Assembly: GCF_000429785.1 (NCBI RefSeq) | Contig: NZ_KE386952.1 | Location: forward strand, 62,001-126,000 | Direction of reading: 5' to 3' | DNA: 64,000 nucleotides | Source: Chitinibacter tainanensis DSM 15459 | GTDB lineage: Bacteria; Pseudomonadota; Gammaproteobacteria; Burkholderiales; Chitinibacteraceae | Part shown: one piece after another, positions 10,244-18,407 of the stretch | How the letters are laid out: the number at the start of each line of letters is the position of its first letter | Numbering within the stretch: position 1 is the first letter of the stretch | The notes under the pieces: generated by a model | Told to the model about the DNA's origin: nothing | The model's database searches: none | What the model saw: only the letters and a program-made list of their open reading frames with translations | Program-made: the position numbers and the translations under genes

Positions 10244-11340
10244 GGTGTTTCCTGCCCCTGTGGGGGAATGCCGTAAGCGGCGTACAAATCATTCATCATC
10301 CGGCGCAAAGAGTAATGCGCCTGCGCAAACTCACGCGCAGCATCGCCCAGCTGGGCGCGCGCCTCGGCATCGGCCACTAGGCGACGCAGCGTCTGGCTAA
10401 ATTCGTCAGCAGTATTGACCAAATAGCCGTTGACGCCGTTTTGCACCAGATCGCGGTTGCCCACCACATTGGTCGCCAGCACCGGCAGACCGGCCGCCAT
10501 GGCTTCGATCACTGCCACGGGCAAGCCTTCCCAGCGACTGGTTTGCAGGTAAATATCCAGCTGCGCCAGCTCGCGCAGCGCCACAGCGCGCTCGCACCAG
10601 CCCAGCACCTGCACCCCTGCAGTGCGCAGTCCCGCTTCGCCACTGGCATCGCCCCCCCCCACCCAGACAAAATCAACCGGCAAATCGCGACATTGGGCCG
10701 CAATTTCGGCAAACAGCTCAGGATTACGCGCCAACGTCACCCGACCCACCGTGCCGATACGCAGCCGTGCGCCACCCGGGCGCGCGGGGCTGATCAGCGC
10801 CAGATCAATGGCGTTATTCACCACCCGTACATTCGGGCTAAGGTGAGTCCGAATTTCCTCTGCTTCGGAGGGCGAGCATGCCAGAAACGTCACCGGTACC
10901 CCAGCCAGGATTTTCTCAATCCCCAGAAAAATACTATTTTTCAGGCGCCCTTCGGCCCGCTGCAAAAACGACAAGCCGTGCGGCGAGAAAAACCAGCGCG
11001 GTCCGCCCGGCTCGGCCCACATGAGGCTCACCAGTCGGCCAATCGCGCCAGCCTTACTTGAATGCAGATGCACCACCTCGGGCTGCAAGTCACGCAGCCA
11101 GCGATACAGCGCCCGACCGGCCCGAAAATCATTCAGCGGATGGATTGCGCGCTGCATCGGCAGATGAATACAGGCCACCGCGCTGGCAAACAGTGCACGC
11201 CAATTGGCCGGCGTTTCTTCGCGCACCGAATGGATCACCGTCACTGCATGCCCATCGGCCGCTTGCTGGTTGGCCATGGCCGACACCATCGACAACGTAC
11301 CGGCGCCAAAAGATTCAACCACATGCACGATCCGGCTCAT
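10240..11340 (-). CDS. GT4 glycosyltransferase with a G9 tract
   Basis: Retaining glycosyltransferase of the GT-B fold, predicted to add a sugar to the lipid-linked glycan at the cytoplasmic membrane. The 366 residues show an N-terminal acceptor domain (HVVESFGAGTLSMV) and the GT4 donor region, with GTVGRVTLARNPELF and the E-x7-E-like element (WEGLPVAVIEAMAAGLPV). The coding strand carries nine consecutive G residues (10652-10660 on the complementary strand) in the codons for VGGGD, between the two beta strands of the donor domain. That tract could slip and shift the frame. It overlaps both neighbours by four bases, so the operon is translationally coupled. Confidence 0.88.
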   Translation of the reverse strand: MSRIVHVVESFGAGTLSMVSAMANQQAADGHAVTVIHSVREETPANWRALFASAVACIHLPMQRAIHPLNDFRAGRALYRWLRDLQPEVVHLHSSKAGAIGRLVSLMWAEPGGPRWFFSPHGLSFLQRAEGRLKNSIFLGIEKILAGVPVTFLACSPSEAEEIRTHLSPNVRVVNNAIDLALISPARPGGARLRIGTVGRVTLARNPELFAEIAAQCRDLPVDFVWVGGGDASGEAGLRTAGVQVLGWCERAVALRELAQLDIYLQTSRWEGLPVAVIEAMAAGLPVLATNVVGNRDLVQNGVNGYLVNTADEFSQTLRRLVADAEARAQLGDAAREFAQAHYSLRRMMNDLYAAYGIPPQGQETP

Positions 11341-12185
11341 TGCATATCCTCCGCTGCTGGCCGCGGTGCGCGGCGCAAACGGGCTTTGAGCTTAAAGGCC
11401 AGCTCATACGGTAAGGCCAGCAGCGCCAGCGTGCGGGCGATGCCCGCCAGTGCGGCCGGGCTGCCATCAAAATAGCGCCGCTGCAGTTTTAATCTCGACT
11501 GCAGCTGAATGCGCCGCTTGCCTAGCGAAATACCGTTCGGGTCGAGTTCGTAGCGAATTAAAACATCCGGTAAATTGGCCACCTGGTACTGCCGCGCTAA
11601 CGCCCAAAACAGCGCGTAATCTTCAGCCGCCGGCACATCCAGCGGATACCAGCCCACCGCCTCGGCCGCACTTAACCGAAACAGCACGCTAGGGTGAATG
11701 TAGGCCGAGTTTTTCTTCATGTAGCGCAAAATCTCGGCATGGGTGCACGGATGGCGTAACACAAACTGCTCAACCCCCGCCTGATCGACGAAGCTAGCAG
11801 CGCCGCCCACCAATACCACCCCTGGGTGTTGCTCTACAAACGAGAGCTGGCGAGCGATACGATCAGATACATTGCAATCACCACAATCCAGCCGCGCGAT
11901 CCACGCATAGCCACGCGCCTTGGCCCACTGCAGGCCGGCATTCAGCGCCCCTTCAATTCCCTTGTTTTGCGCGAGGGATAAAATGCGTAAAGTGCCTTGA
12001 CCGGTAAATGCTGCCTGCGCTACTGCGCGGTCTAGCGGCGCTTTAACACTGCCATCATCCACCACTAACACATCGCATGGCTCATTGGGCCCGATGCTGG
12101 CCAGCGATTGGGCCAGGCCAGCCGGATTGTTGTAATGCGGAATCAGCAGCAAAACCGGCTGCGACGGTTTAATCTGTTCGTCCAT
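11337..12185 (-). CDS. GT2 glycosyltransferase paralogue with altered DxD motif
   Basis: GT-A fold, GT2-family protein of 282 residues: IPHYNNPAGL opening strand, VVDDGS motif, and a region reading RLDCGDCN where the metal-binding DxD would sit. It is clearly related to the GT2 at 12685, sharing HPxVxFR and AAEDxAxFW, but where that protein has D-C-D this one has D-C-G. The second metal-ligand aspartate is therefore missing or shifted by one residue. It may use the following Asp, or be inactive. It overlaps its neighbours by one to four bases and belongs to the glycan operon. Confidence 0.85.
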   Translation of the reverse strand: MDEQIKPSQPVLLLIPHYNNPAGLAQSLASIGPNEPCDVLVVDDGSVKAPLDRAVAQAAFTGQGTLRILSLAQNKGIEGALNAGLQWAKARGYAWIARLDCGDCNVSDRIARQLSFVEQHPGVVLVGGAASFVDQAGVEQFVLRHPCTHAEILRYMKKNSAYIHPSVLFRLSAAEAVGWYPLDVPAAEDYALFWALARQYQVANLPDVLIRYELDPNGISLGKRRIQLQSRLKLQRRYFDGSPAALAGIARTLALLALPYELAFKLKARLRRAPRPAAEDMQ

Positions 12186-12694
12186 TAGCTTTCCAGCACG
12201 GCAAACGCCGGGTGGTAAATAATTTCGCCTTGCGCCTGTTGCGAGCCAAAGGCGCGCGAGAGCACATACTCGGGCGGAATCCCAGCCGAAGTCAGGGCCG
12301 GGTCGCCGCTCAATCCAAAGCGCTGATAGTAGCCAGGCTCGCCCACCAGCACACAGCCTGCCGCCCCCATGGCTTGCAATTCATGCAACACGGCCAGCAT
12401 CAACTGCTGGCCAATGCCTTGCCCTTGCAGCGCCGGCAGTACAGCCAACGGCGCAATGCAGTACCAGCCCTCAGCGCTCATCGGCAACTGCACTGGCGAG
12501 GCACACACCAGCCCGCACAGCTGCTCACCCTGCCAGGCACACAGTGCCACGCTCAGGCCGCCCTGCTCGCGCAAGGCCTCCACCAGTCGATATTCCTGAT
12601 TTTGGCTATGCGGATGCTGGGCAAAGGCCGCTTGCAATACAGCCGTGATGGCCGCGGCATCGGCGGCCGTTGCCGCCCGGATGGTCAATTCCAT
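12185..12694 (-). CDS. GNAT acetyltransferase, YhbS-like
   Basis: GNAT-fold acetyltransferase of 169 residues. The acetyl-CoA-binding motif is clear (PLAVLPALQGQGIGQQLM, Q/R-x-x-G-x-G/A type) and is followed by VLVGEPGYYQRFGL, a signature of the YhbS-like group. I chose the ATG at 12694 (MELTIRAA) because it matches the family N-terminus and overlaps the previous gene by 10 bases. The longer frame from 12811 would run deep inside that gene. Lying between two related GT2 genes, it may acetylate an amino sugar of the glycan, but YhbS-like proteins also have other roles, so the substrate is unknown. Confidence 0.82.
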   Translation of the reverse strand: MELTIRAATAADAAAITAVLQAAFAQHPHSQNQEYRLVEALREQGGLSVALCAWQGEQLCGLVCASPVQLPMSAEGWYCIAPLAVLPALQGQGIGQQLMLAVLHELQAMGAAGCVLVGEPGYYQRFGLSGDPALTSAGIPPEYVLSRAFGSQQAQGEIIYHPAFAVLES

Positions 12695-13491
12695 TTCCCC
12701 ACTCCCAACAGTCGCTTCAGCCGCCGGGCTACGGTTAAAGGCAGCAGATACGAGGCGCCGGCCTTGGCCAGCTTCAGCGCCGAGCGCGGCTGCCAATCGA
12801 AATACCGCCACAGCAATTTCAGCCGCTGGCCCTGTTGCAAGCGGCGTTTGCTCATCGAAATACCGGCATCATTGTATTCGCTGCGGGTCAGCACTTCGGG
12901 TAAATTGGCCGTTTGATAGCGGGCCACAAACTGCCAGAACCAGGCAAAATCTTCCGCGGCCTTGCAGTCGGTGGGATACAGGCCCAGCTCACGCACACCC
13001 GCCATGCGAAACATCACGGTCGGATGGGTGAAGGCATTGTCGTCATGCATTTGCCGCACGATCTGGGCATGGCTTTGCGGCTGATGAATGGTAAAGCGAT
13101 CACCGCTGGCATCAAAAAACGTCACCGCGCTGCCGACTAGATACACCGCCGGCTGCGCATCCAGAAACGCCGCTTGCTTGGCAAAGCGATAGGGCGCAAC
13201 CACATCATCGCAATCAAGTCGGGCGCCATATTCATAGCCGGCAGCCAGCATGGCTTCCAGCCCGGTATTCAGCGCATATTCAATGCCGCAATTATGCGGC
13301 AAATAGTAAAACTTCAGCTCGCCCTGCGCGCGAAATGCCGCGCGTGCGGCAGCTTCATCCAGCGGCGCACGGGTACTGCCATCATCCACAATCACCACAT
13401 CCAGCGCTTCATCCGGCCCAATCGAGGCCAAGGAGGCACACAGGCCGGCCGGATTATTAAAATGCGGAATCAGTAAGGCCACACGATTCAT
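12685..13491 (-). CDS. GT2 family glycosyltransferase
   Basis: GT-A fold glycosyltransferase of 268 residues, expected to extend the lipid-linked glycan. Visible motifs are LLIPHFNNPAGL at the N-terminus, VIVDDGS, the DxD-type metal site ARLDCDD, and AAEDFAWFW near the acceptor site. It is a paralogue of the protein encoded at 11337, apparently from a local duplication. The ATG at 13491 (MNRVALL) matches the family start and overlaps the upstream GT4 gene by four bases; the longer frame from 13527 is unlikely. Confidence 0.88.
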   Translation of the reverse strand: MNRVALLIPHFNNPAGLCASLASIGPDEALDVVIVDDGSTRAPLDEAAARAAFRAQGELKFYYLPHNCGIEYALNTGLEAMLAAGYEYGARLDCDDVVAPYRFAKQAAFLDAQPAVYLVGSAVTFFDASGDRFTIHQPQSHAQIVRQMHDDNAFTHPTVMFRMAGVRELGLYPTDCKAAEDFAWFWQFVARYQTANLPEVLTRSEYNDAGISMSKRRLQQGQRLKLLWRYFDWQPRSALKLAKAGASYLLPLTVARRLKRLLGVGKWN

Positions 13492-14588
13492 TGCGAGGTT
13501 CTCGTACTGGCCAGCAAACTGGCCCAACGGGCCAAAATCTGGCTTTGGGCATAGTGCTGCGCCCGTTTAAACAGGAAATTTTGCAAGACCAGCGCCCGCT
13601 CTTGCTGGCGCTCGATCAACTCGGCCAGTGCAGTGCCCGTGGCGTCGGGCACCACAAAATCACTGCGCCGATCGCCAAATAGCTCGTACACACCGCCGGC
13701 ATTGGTGCTGGCCACCAGCACCCCCATCGGCATGGCTTCGAGCACCACCAGCGGACAACCCTCAAAACTGGAAGTCAGCAGCAGCACATCGGCCTGCGCC
13801 AAATAGGCGGCGACATCGGCCTGGCGCCCGGCAAAATGAATCTGCGCCCCCAGCTGACGTTCGGCCACCTGTGCCGCCAGCTCGGCTTGCATTGGGCCGT
13901 CGCCAACAATGGTCAGCGTGGCGGCGATGCCGCGCAGATTGAGCGCGCTCAAGGTATCTAGCCACAGCTGTGGCTGTTTTTCTTCGGCAATCCGCCCCAC
14001 AAACAATAGCCGCAGCGGCGCGCCTGGCGCCCGTGCTTGCCAGTGCGGCCAGTCTTGCTCGGCATCGACAAAATTAGGCAAGACCTGCCAACCGGCGCGC
14101 GGTGGCGTTTCCAACCAGCGGGCCAATGAGGTACGCGCATGCTCAGATACAAACACCAGCTCCGCCAGGCGGCGATACACCCACTGGCAGGCATGCCGGT
14201 GCACCGGGTTCATCCGCGCGAACTGATCCAATTCAAATAGCGGGCCATGCACCCAGCCAATCACCCGCTTACCCAAACCAAAGCTGGCGGCGTAGGCCAT
14301 ATACAGCGGCAGCAAAAAGGAGCCGGCCAGCACCACATCGTGCCCACGCACAATCTGCCGCACCGCGCGCCAGCCCCGCCACCACGTCTGCGGGCGCAGA
14401 GGCTGCCATTGTGTGGAAACATCAACCACCTTGACCTGCTTAATCCGCTCGCGCCATAAATTGCTACTGCCACCGAGCAACACCAGCGTCACTTCAAAGC
14501 CCAAGGCGCACAGCCCCTCGCCCACCAGCACGGCGCAACGCTCAACGCCGCCAAGGCCAAGATCTCGCAATAGGATTGCTACCTTCAT
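13488..14588 (-). CDS. GT4 family glycosyltransferase
   Basis: GT-B fold retaining glycosyltransferase of 366 residues. The N-terminal domain begins ILLRDLGLGGVERC, the usual GT4 glycine-rich acceptor-side element. The donor domain contains LLFVGRIAEEKQPQLW and SSFEGCPLVVLEAMPMGVLV, the latter holding the nucleotide-sugar-binding glutamates. It is the same length as the GT4 at 10240 but only distantly similar. Four-base overlaps on both sides place it firmly in the glycan operon. Sugar and linkage are unknown. Confidence 0.9.
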   Translation of the reverse strand: MKVAILLRDLGLGGVERCAVLVGEGLCALGFEVTLVLLGGSSNLWRERIKQVKVVDVSTQWQPLRPQTWWRGWRAVRQIVRGHDVVLAGSFLLPLYMAYAASFGLGKRVIGWVHGPLFELDQFARMNPVHRHACQWVYRRLAELVFVSEHARTSLARWLETPPRAGWQVLPNFVDAEQDWPHWQARAPGAPLRLLFVGRIAEEKQPQLWLDTLSALNLRGIAATLTIVGDGPMQAELAAQVAERQLGAQIHFAGRQADVAAYLAQADVLLLTSSFEGCPLVVLEAMPMGVLVASTNAGGVYELFGDRRSDFVVPDATGTALAELIERQQERALVLQNFLFKRAQHYAQSQILARWASLLASTRTSQ

Positions 14589-15076
14589 GTCGTAGCTCCG
14601 CCAAAAGCCAGCACATAATTTTCATGTTGCTCACAGCCTAACTCGAAATAGCTTCGGCCGACTTGTCGCATCCCTTGGCGATGATAAAAGCGGATTGCAT
14701 TGTGGTTAGCGTGATAAACACTTAACCAGAATTGGCCTAGCTGACGGCAAAGCTCTGCAAATAAGGCATGGCCAACGCCTTGTTGTTGGAATCGTGGTTG
14801 AACATAGAGCCGACTCACTTCAACACCATGCTCAGTTGCCGAATTGGCCAGACCAAACACCGCAAAGGCGACTACTGCACCATCTAGCGTTGATACGAGG
14901 CAGTTATTTTGTGCCAATTCGCCCTGTATTTTTTCTGGAGTGAACGCATGTAAAACGTAATCCGCAAATTGCGAATTTACACCCTCAGCGTATGTATCTA
15001 ACCAAACTTGTATTGATAGAGCGGCTAAAACGGCAGCATCGCTGGCTTCAGCAGGGCGAATCTGGAAACCATTCAT
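14585..15076 (-). CDS. GNAT acetyltransferase with atypical base composition
   Basis: GNAT-fold protein of 163 residues with a recognisable acetyl-CoA loop (VQPRFQQQGVGHALFAEL) and the usual C-terminal HRQGM/FELG region. Its DNA is visibly more A+T-rich than the genes on both sides and uses A/T-ending codons more often, which suggests recent acquisition. It is nevertheless stitched into the operon by four-base overlaps at both ends. The start at 15076 (MNGFQIRP) is preferred over 15094. It may decorate the glycan, but the fold covers many substrates. Confidence 0.8.
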   Translation of the reverse strand: MNGFQIRPAEASDAAVLAALSIQVWLDTYAEGVNSQFADYVLHAFTPEKIQGELAQNNCLVSTLDGAVVAFAVFGLANSATEHGVEVSRLYVQPRFQQQGVGHALFAELCRQLGQFWLSVYHANHNAIRFYHRQGMRQVGRSYFELGCEQHENYVLAFGGATT

Positions 15077-16080
15077 GGTTTCACCTTGCGCCACACATAA
15101 TCTGACATCACTAATCGCAAACTTTGCTTCAATAGTTTTTTTCGCTCAGCCTTAGGCGGCGGCATCTGCAATGCCAGCCGCAGTACCGCTGGCGCATCCA
15201 GCAGGCTCACCCCGCGGCTTCGCTGCAGCGTATCCAGCCACCATTCGCCCAAGGCGCCACGGCTTTCGGGGCGTAAGGCCAGCAGCTGGCGGAAGAAATC
15301 GCACATCCAGCGCCATTCGGCATGATTCAGTAAACGGCTCGGTTCAGCCAGCTTGGCAAACTCGGCAGCCAGCGGCTGCAAAGCCACCGGTAGGGCGTGG
15401 CCAGCGTAGTCTTCGCGCACACGCTGCGCGGTAATCAGCAAGGCGGCTTTTTTGGCTTGCGTGACTTGCCCACGATGGGTGCGATAGTGCAGCAGCACTT
15501 GGGGCACATTGCCAAAGCGCACGCTGGGCTGCCGGGCCAGCTGGCACCACAGGGCATAGTCTTCGGCATGCGGCGCATCGGCTGGATATGGATGAGCTTT
15601 CAGTAAGCTCGTGCGCGCCAAAATACTCGGGTGAGCCAGCGGTGTATTAAACAGCAAAGCCAAACGGATCTGCGCATCGGTCACGGGCGTATGCCACTCG
15701 CCGCGCCGCTCGCCAATAAAGCCAACCCAGCTGCCGCACACATCCAGCTGCCACTGCGCACAATAGCCCAGCTGCACCGCCAGCCGCTCTGACCGGCACA
15801 GATCGTCGGCATCAATGCGGGCAATCCATTCCCCGCGCGCGGCGGCAATCCCCTCGTTCAGGCTGGCAATCAGGCCACGATTTTCGCGGGTAATCACCCG
15901 AAAGCGGCTATCGCGCTCAGCGGCCGCCAGCAAAATCGCTAGGGTGGCATCGCTAGAGCCATCATCAATGGCCACACACTCCCAGTGGGTATAGGTCTGC
16001 GCAGCAATGCTATCGATGGTTTGCTGCAGATACTCTGCCGAGTTAAAACACGGCAATACAAAAGACACCAGCGGATTCAT
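15073..16080 (-). CDS. GT2 family glycosyltransferase
   Basis: GT-A fold glycosyltransferase of 335 residues, with SFVLPCFNSAEYLQ at the N-terminus, AIDDGSSD, the metal site ARIDADD, and HAEDYALW. It also has a C-terminal extension of about 100 residues rich in helices. The ATG at 16080 overlaps the flippase stop by four bases; the longer frame from 16140 has no family support. It is the first transferase after the flippase and presumably adds one of the sugars of the repeat unit or oligosaccharide. Confidence 0.9.
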   Translation of the reverse strand: MNPLVSFVLPCFNSAEYLQQTIDSIAAQTYTHWECVAIDDGSSDATLAILLAAAERDSRFRVITRENRGLIASLNEGIAAARGEWIARIDADDLCRSERLAVQLGYCAQWQLDVCGSWVGFIGERRGEWHTPVTDAQIRLALLFNTPLAHPSILARTSLLKAHPYPADAPHAEDYALWCQLARQPSVRFGNVPQVLLHYRTHRGQVTQAKKAALLITAQRVREDYAGHALPVALQPLAAEFAKLAEPSRLLNHAEWRWMCDFFRQLLALRPESRGALGEWWLDTLQRSRGVSLLDAPAVLRLALQMPPPKAERKKLLKQSLRLVMSDYVWRKVKP

Positions 16081-17393
16081 GCTTGCCCCTCTACCACGGC
16101 AGCTTGGCGCACGCGCGCCATCACTTGCCGCGCCCGCCAAAAAAAGGCTAGGGTAATAAAGCCTTCAACCAGCAACACCGACTGCGCCGCCCGCAGGCCG
16201 GCTTGCGTCGCACCGGGCACCAGCGCGCACATCAGCGCCACATTCAGCACCCCGGCAGCAATCAGCACACGGCTAAAGTAGCGCTCCTCACCAAACACTA
16301 ATAAGGTTTGCTGACCAAACACCAGCGACACCGCCCCTAATAGCACCACCGGGGCAAACCACCACATAATCAGTTGCGAGTCGCCCAGCGCCACCAGGGC
16401 GCGCGTGAGGCCCGATTGCGCGCCCAGCCACTCTTGTGCCAGCGGGGTAAACAGCGGCAAAAACAGCGCCAGCGCCAGCGTCATCGCCAGCCCCACGCCG
16501 CCTTGCACCCACAGTGATTTGCGTATCAGTCTTAGCGCCGCTGGCGGCTCATGCGCGGCCAGCTGGGCAATGCGCGGGTACATGCCCTGCACAAACGGGC
16601 CAATCAGCCCCTGCGCGATATACACCAGCTTGCTGGCAGCGGCGAATAAACCCACCTGCAGCGGTGCGGCAAACATCCCCAGTAGTACGGTGGTTGAAGT
16701 GGTGTAGAGGCTAGTAGACACTGCCGAGAGAAAAAACGGCCAGCTCAGCTTTAATACCTGACGTATCTCGCTCAAAGGCACGATTTGCAAGGCTGGGCGA
16801 GCAATACCCCACCCGGTAACCCACCATAGCAAACCCGCCAGCATTTGCGGTGTGGCCTGCAAAATCACTGCCAGCGCCACATCGTCAGGGCTATTGACCC
16901 AATACAGCAAAAAGCCCAGCGTCAGTGCGCGGGCCAACACCATCAAGCCAGAAGCCAGCTGCAGCTTTTCAAAACCTTGGAAATACCAGAGCGGAAACAG
17001 CACCGCGCTCGCCACATACAGCTGGCTCCAGAAAAACACCTCGGCATGGGCGCGCCAGCTATCCAGCCCCAACGTGAGCCCGAACAAAAGCACGCACGAG
17101 GCCAGCATCAGCAGCAGCTTGGCCCAAGTGACTCGCCAGAAAATCCGCGCCGCCGCCTGCGGATCATGCCGCGCCTGTGCGACTTCGCGCACCGCCGAGA
17201 GATTAAAGCCAAAGTCGGTCAGCAACACGCCATATTGCACGCAGGCAAAGGCAAAGTTCATCACGCCAAAGCCTTCGCTCCCCAGCTGCACCAGCAGAAA
17301 AGGGAAGGTCACGAAGGACACGACGTAATTGAGGCCCTGTACCAGATACAGAGCCAGAATATTCGATCTTAAACGGGCAGCGCTCACCCACAC
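16077..17393 (-). CDS. Wzx-like lipid-linked oligosaccharide flippase
   Basis: Polysaccharide-biosynthesis flippase (MOP superfamily) expected to move the undecaprenyl-diphosphate-linked glycan to the periplasmic side. The 438 residues form about 12 to 14 membrane segments. The N-terminus (LRSNILALYLVQGLNYVVSFVTFPFL) and the internal GFGVMNFAFACVQYGVLLTDFGFNL-type stretch are characteristic. It is the first gene of the minus-strand glycan operon. The 142-base gap before it contains TAAAAT near 17426-17431 with a TTACAG-like element 19 bases upstream, only a weak promoter match. No Wzy polymerase is encoded in the cluster, which fits an O-glycan assembled sugar by sugar and transferred en bloc. 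Confidence 0.9.
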   Translation of the reverse strand: MWVSAARLRSNILALYLVQGLNYVVSFVTFPFLLVQLGSEGFGVMNFAFACVQYGVLLTDFGFNLSAVREVAQARHDPQAAARIFWRVTWAKLLLMLASCVLLFGLTLGLDSWRAHAEVFFWSQLYVASAVLFPLWYFQGFEKLQLASGLMVLARALTLGFLLYWVNSPDDVALAVILQATPQMLAGLLWWVTGWGIARPALQIVPLSEIRQVLKLSWPFFLSAVSTSLYTTSTTVLLGMFAAPLQVGLFAAASKLVYIAQGLIGPFVQGMYPRIAQLAAHEPPAALRLIRKSLWVQGGVGLAMTLALALFLPLFTPLAQEWLGAQSGLTRALVALGDSQLIMWWFAPVVLLGAVSLVFGQQTLLVFGEERYFSRVLIAAGVLNVALMCALVPGATQAGLRAAQSVLLVEGFITLAFFWRARQVMARVRQAAVVEGQA

Positions 17394-17535
17394 ACCTCAA
17401 GGCCAATCTCGCACCGGCGAGTGCCGCCATTTTACGCGCTTTCGCAAGCTGGCCTGTAACAGTATGCGCACGGCGGCGGGCTGAAAAATGCCCCTGATCA
17501 AAGCTGCGCACAGCGTAGGCGCGCCCAGTTTGCGG

Positions 17536-17811
17536 CTAAGGCTGTTGCTGGCCGGGGCGCAAGCCGACCGGCGGCGTTGCCTCAACCCCATTGACCCAAT
17601 GCACCTGGCGGCGTGGGCCTTTGAGCTGGCCATCGTAGCGCAGCGGAGCGGGCGTAGCGTCAGCCGGTGCTGCTGCGGCACTGCGCTCGGTGGTGAGCTG
17701 CTGGGCGCGTTCGTGCGGATTAAAAAACAGCCGCCCCCAGGAATCGGCCGCCAGCCCCAGCGGGCTAAGCGCCAGCAACACGGCACACACCGCCAGAGCC
17801 AATCGCTTCAT
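17536..17811 (-). CDS. Small MshK/PilP-like pilus-biogenesis protein
   Basis: A 91-residue protein with an N-terminal signal sequence (MKRLALAVCAVLLALSPLGLA) and a short periplasmic tail. The tail contains DPxxR-like and VHWVNGVEATPPVGLRPGQ, resembling the homology-region strand found in MshK, GspC and PilP proteins, where a small beta domain contacts the secretin. Family membership is inferred mainly from its position as last gene of the MSHA-like set and its four-base overlap with the MshJ-like gene. A longer out-of-frame reading of the same DNA (17397-17786) was rejected. Confidence 0.6.
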   Translation of the reverse strand: MKRLALAVCAVLLALSPLGLAADSWGRLFFNPHERAQQLTTERSAAAAPADATPAPLRYDGQLKGPRRQVHWVNGVEATPPVGLRPGQQQP

Positions 17812-18407
17812 GGCGCCTCCGCATCATGCATGGTGAGTACATCGTAGCGGCAATCCAGCCGCAGCGGCAGCGCCTGAGCCGGCACGCGCTGCCACAGGCA
17901 TTCGCGCGCCACCGCCTGCCCCGGCAATTGTCGCAACTGAGCGTGTAGGGCAGAAAAATCCCACTCGGAGCTGGCCTGCCACTGCAGATGCAGCTCACTG
18001 GCATACAGTGCCAACCCCTGCTCGGGCGTGGCCCCTTCTTTCAGCCGGCGCGGATTAAGGCTGTAGCTCAGCTGCCATTCTGGGTGCGCGCGCGCCAGTG
18101 CGGCCAGTTGCTCGACCCAAGCCAGACGATTTTCCGCGCTCAATACGCCGCGGCGCTGCAGCTGACTGGCTAATGACTGATGCCGCTGCACGGCATCCCA
18201 CGCCAATTTAGCCGCTTCGGTGCTGGCCACTTGCGCGCGCAGTCGTTGCTGCTGCGCATCCAGCTCGCTCTGGCTTAACCACACATAACCTTGCCCCACC
18301 AGCAATAACACGCCCGCCATCAGTAGCGCGGTACCAAACCACAGCACCGGGCGGCGTATCAGCGCGTAATCACTGCGCCTGAGCTGCGACCAAATAGCAT
18401 CACTCAT
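17808..18407 (-). CDS. MshJ/PilO-like pilus-biogenesis protein
   Basis: A 199-residue bitopic membrane protein: a short cytoplasmic N-terminus, one membrane segment (about 21-43), a coiled-coil region rich in Gln/Ala (45-90) and a periplasmic alpha-beta domain ending in ALPLRLDCRYDVLTMHD. This layout is that of PilO, GspM and MshJ proteins, which form the alignment complex between the inner-membrane platform and the secretin. It overlaps the MshI-like gene by 8 bases and the small downstream gene by four. The direct sequence match is weak, so the assignment is architectural. Confidence 0.65.
   Translation of the reverse strand: MSDAIWSQLRRSDYALIRRPVLWFGTALLMAGVLLLVGQGYVWLSQSELDAQQQRLRAQVASTEAAKLAWDAVQRHQSLASQLQRRGVLSAENRLAWVEQLAALARAHPEWQLSYSLNPRRLKEGATPEQGLALYASELHLQWQASSEWDFSALHAQLRQLPGQAVARECLWQRVPAQALPLRLDCRYDVLTMHDAEAP

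Noticed and set aside
12212-12916. 234-codon plus-strand open frame
   Set aside because: Antisense to the YhbS-like GNAT and a GT2 gene; no family resemblance.
17397-17786. 129-codon minus-strand open frame rich in Arg, Cys and Ser
   Set aside because: Out-of-frame reading of the MshK/PilP-like gene at 17536-17811, which has a signal peptide and a four-base overlap with its neighbour.
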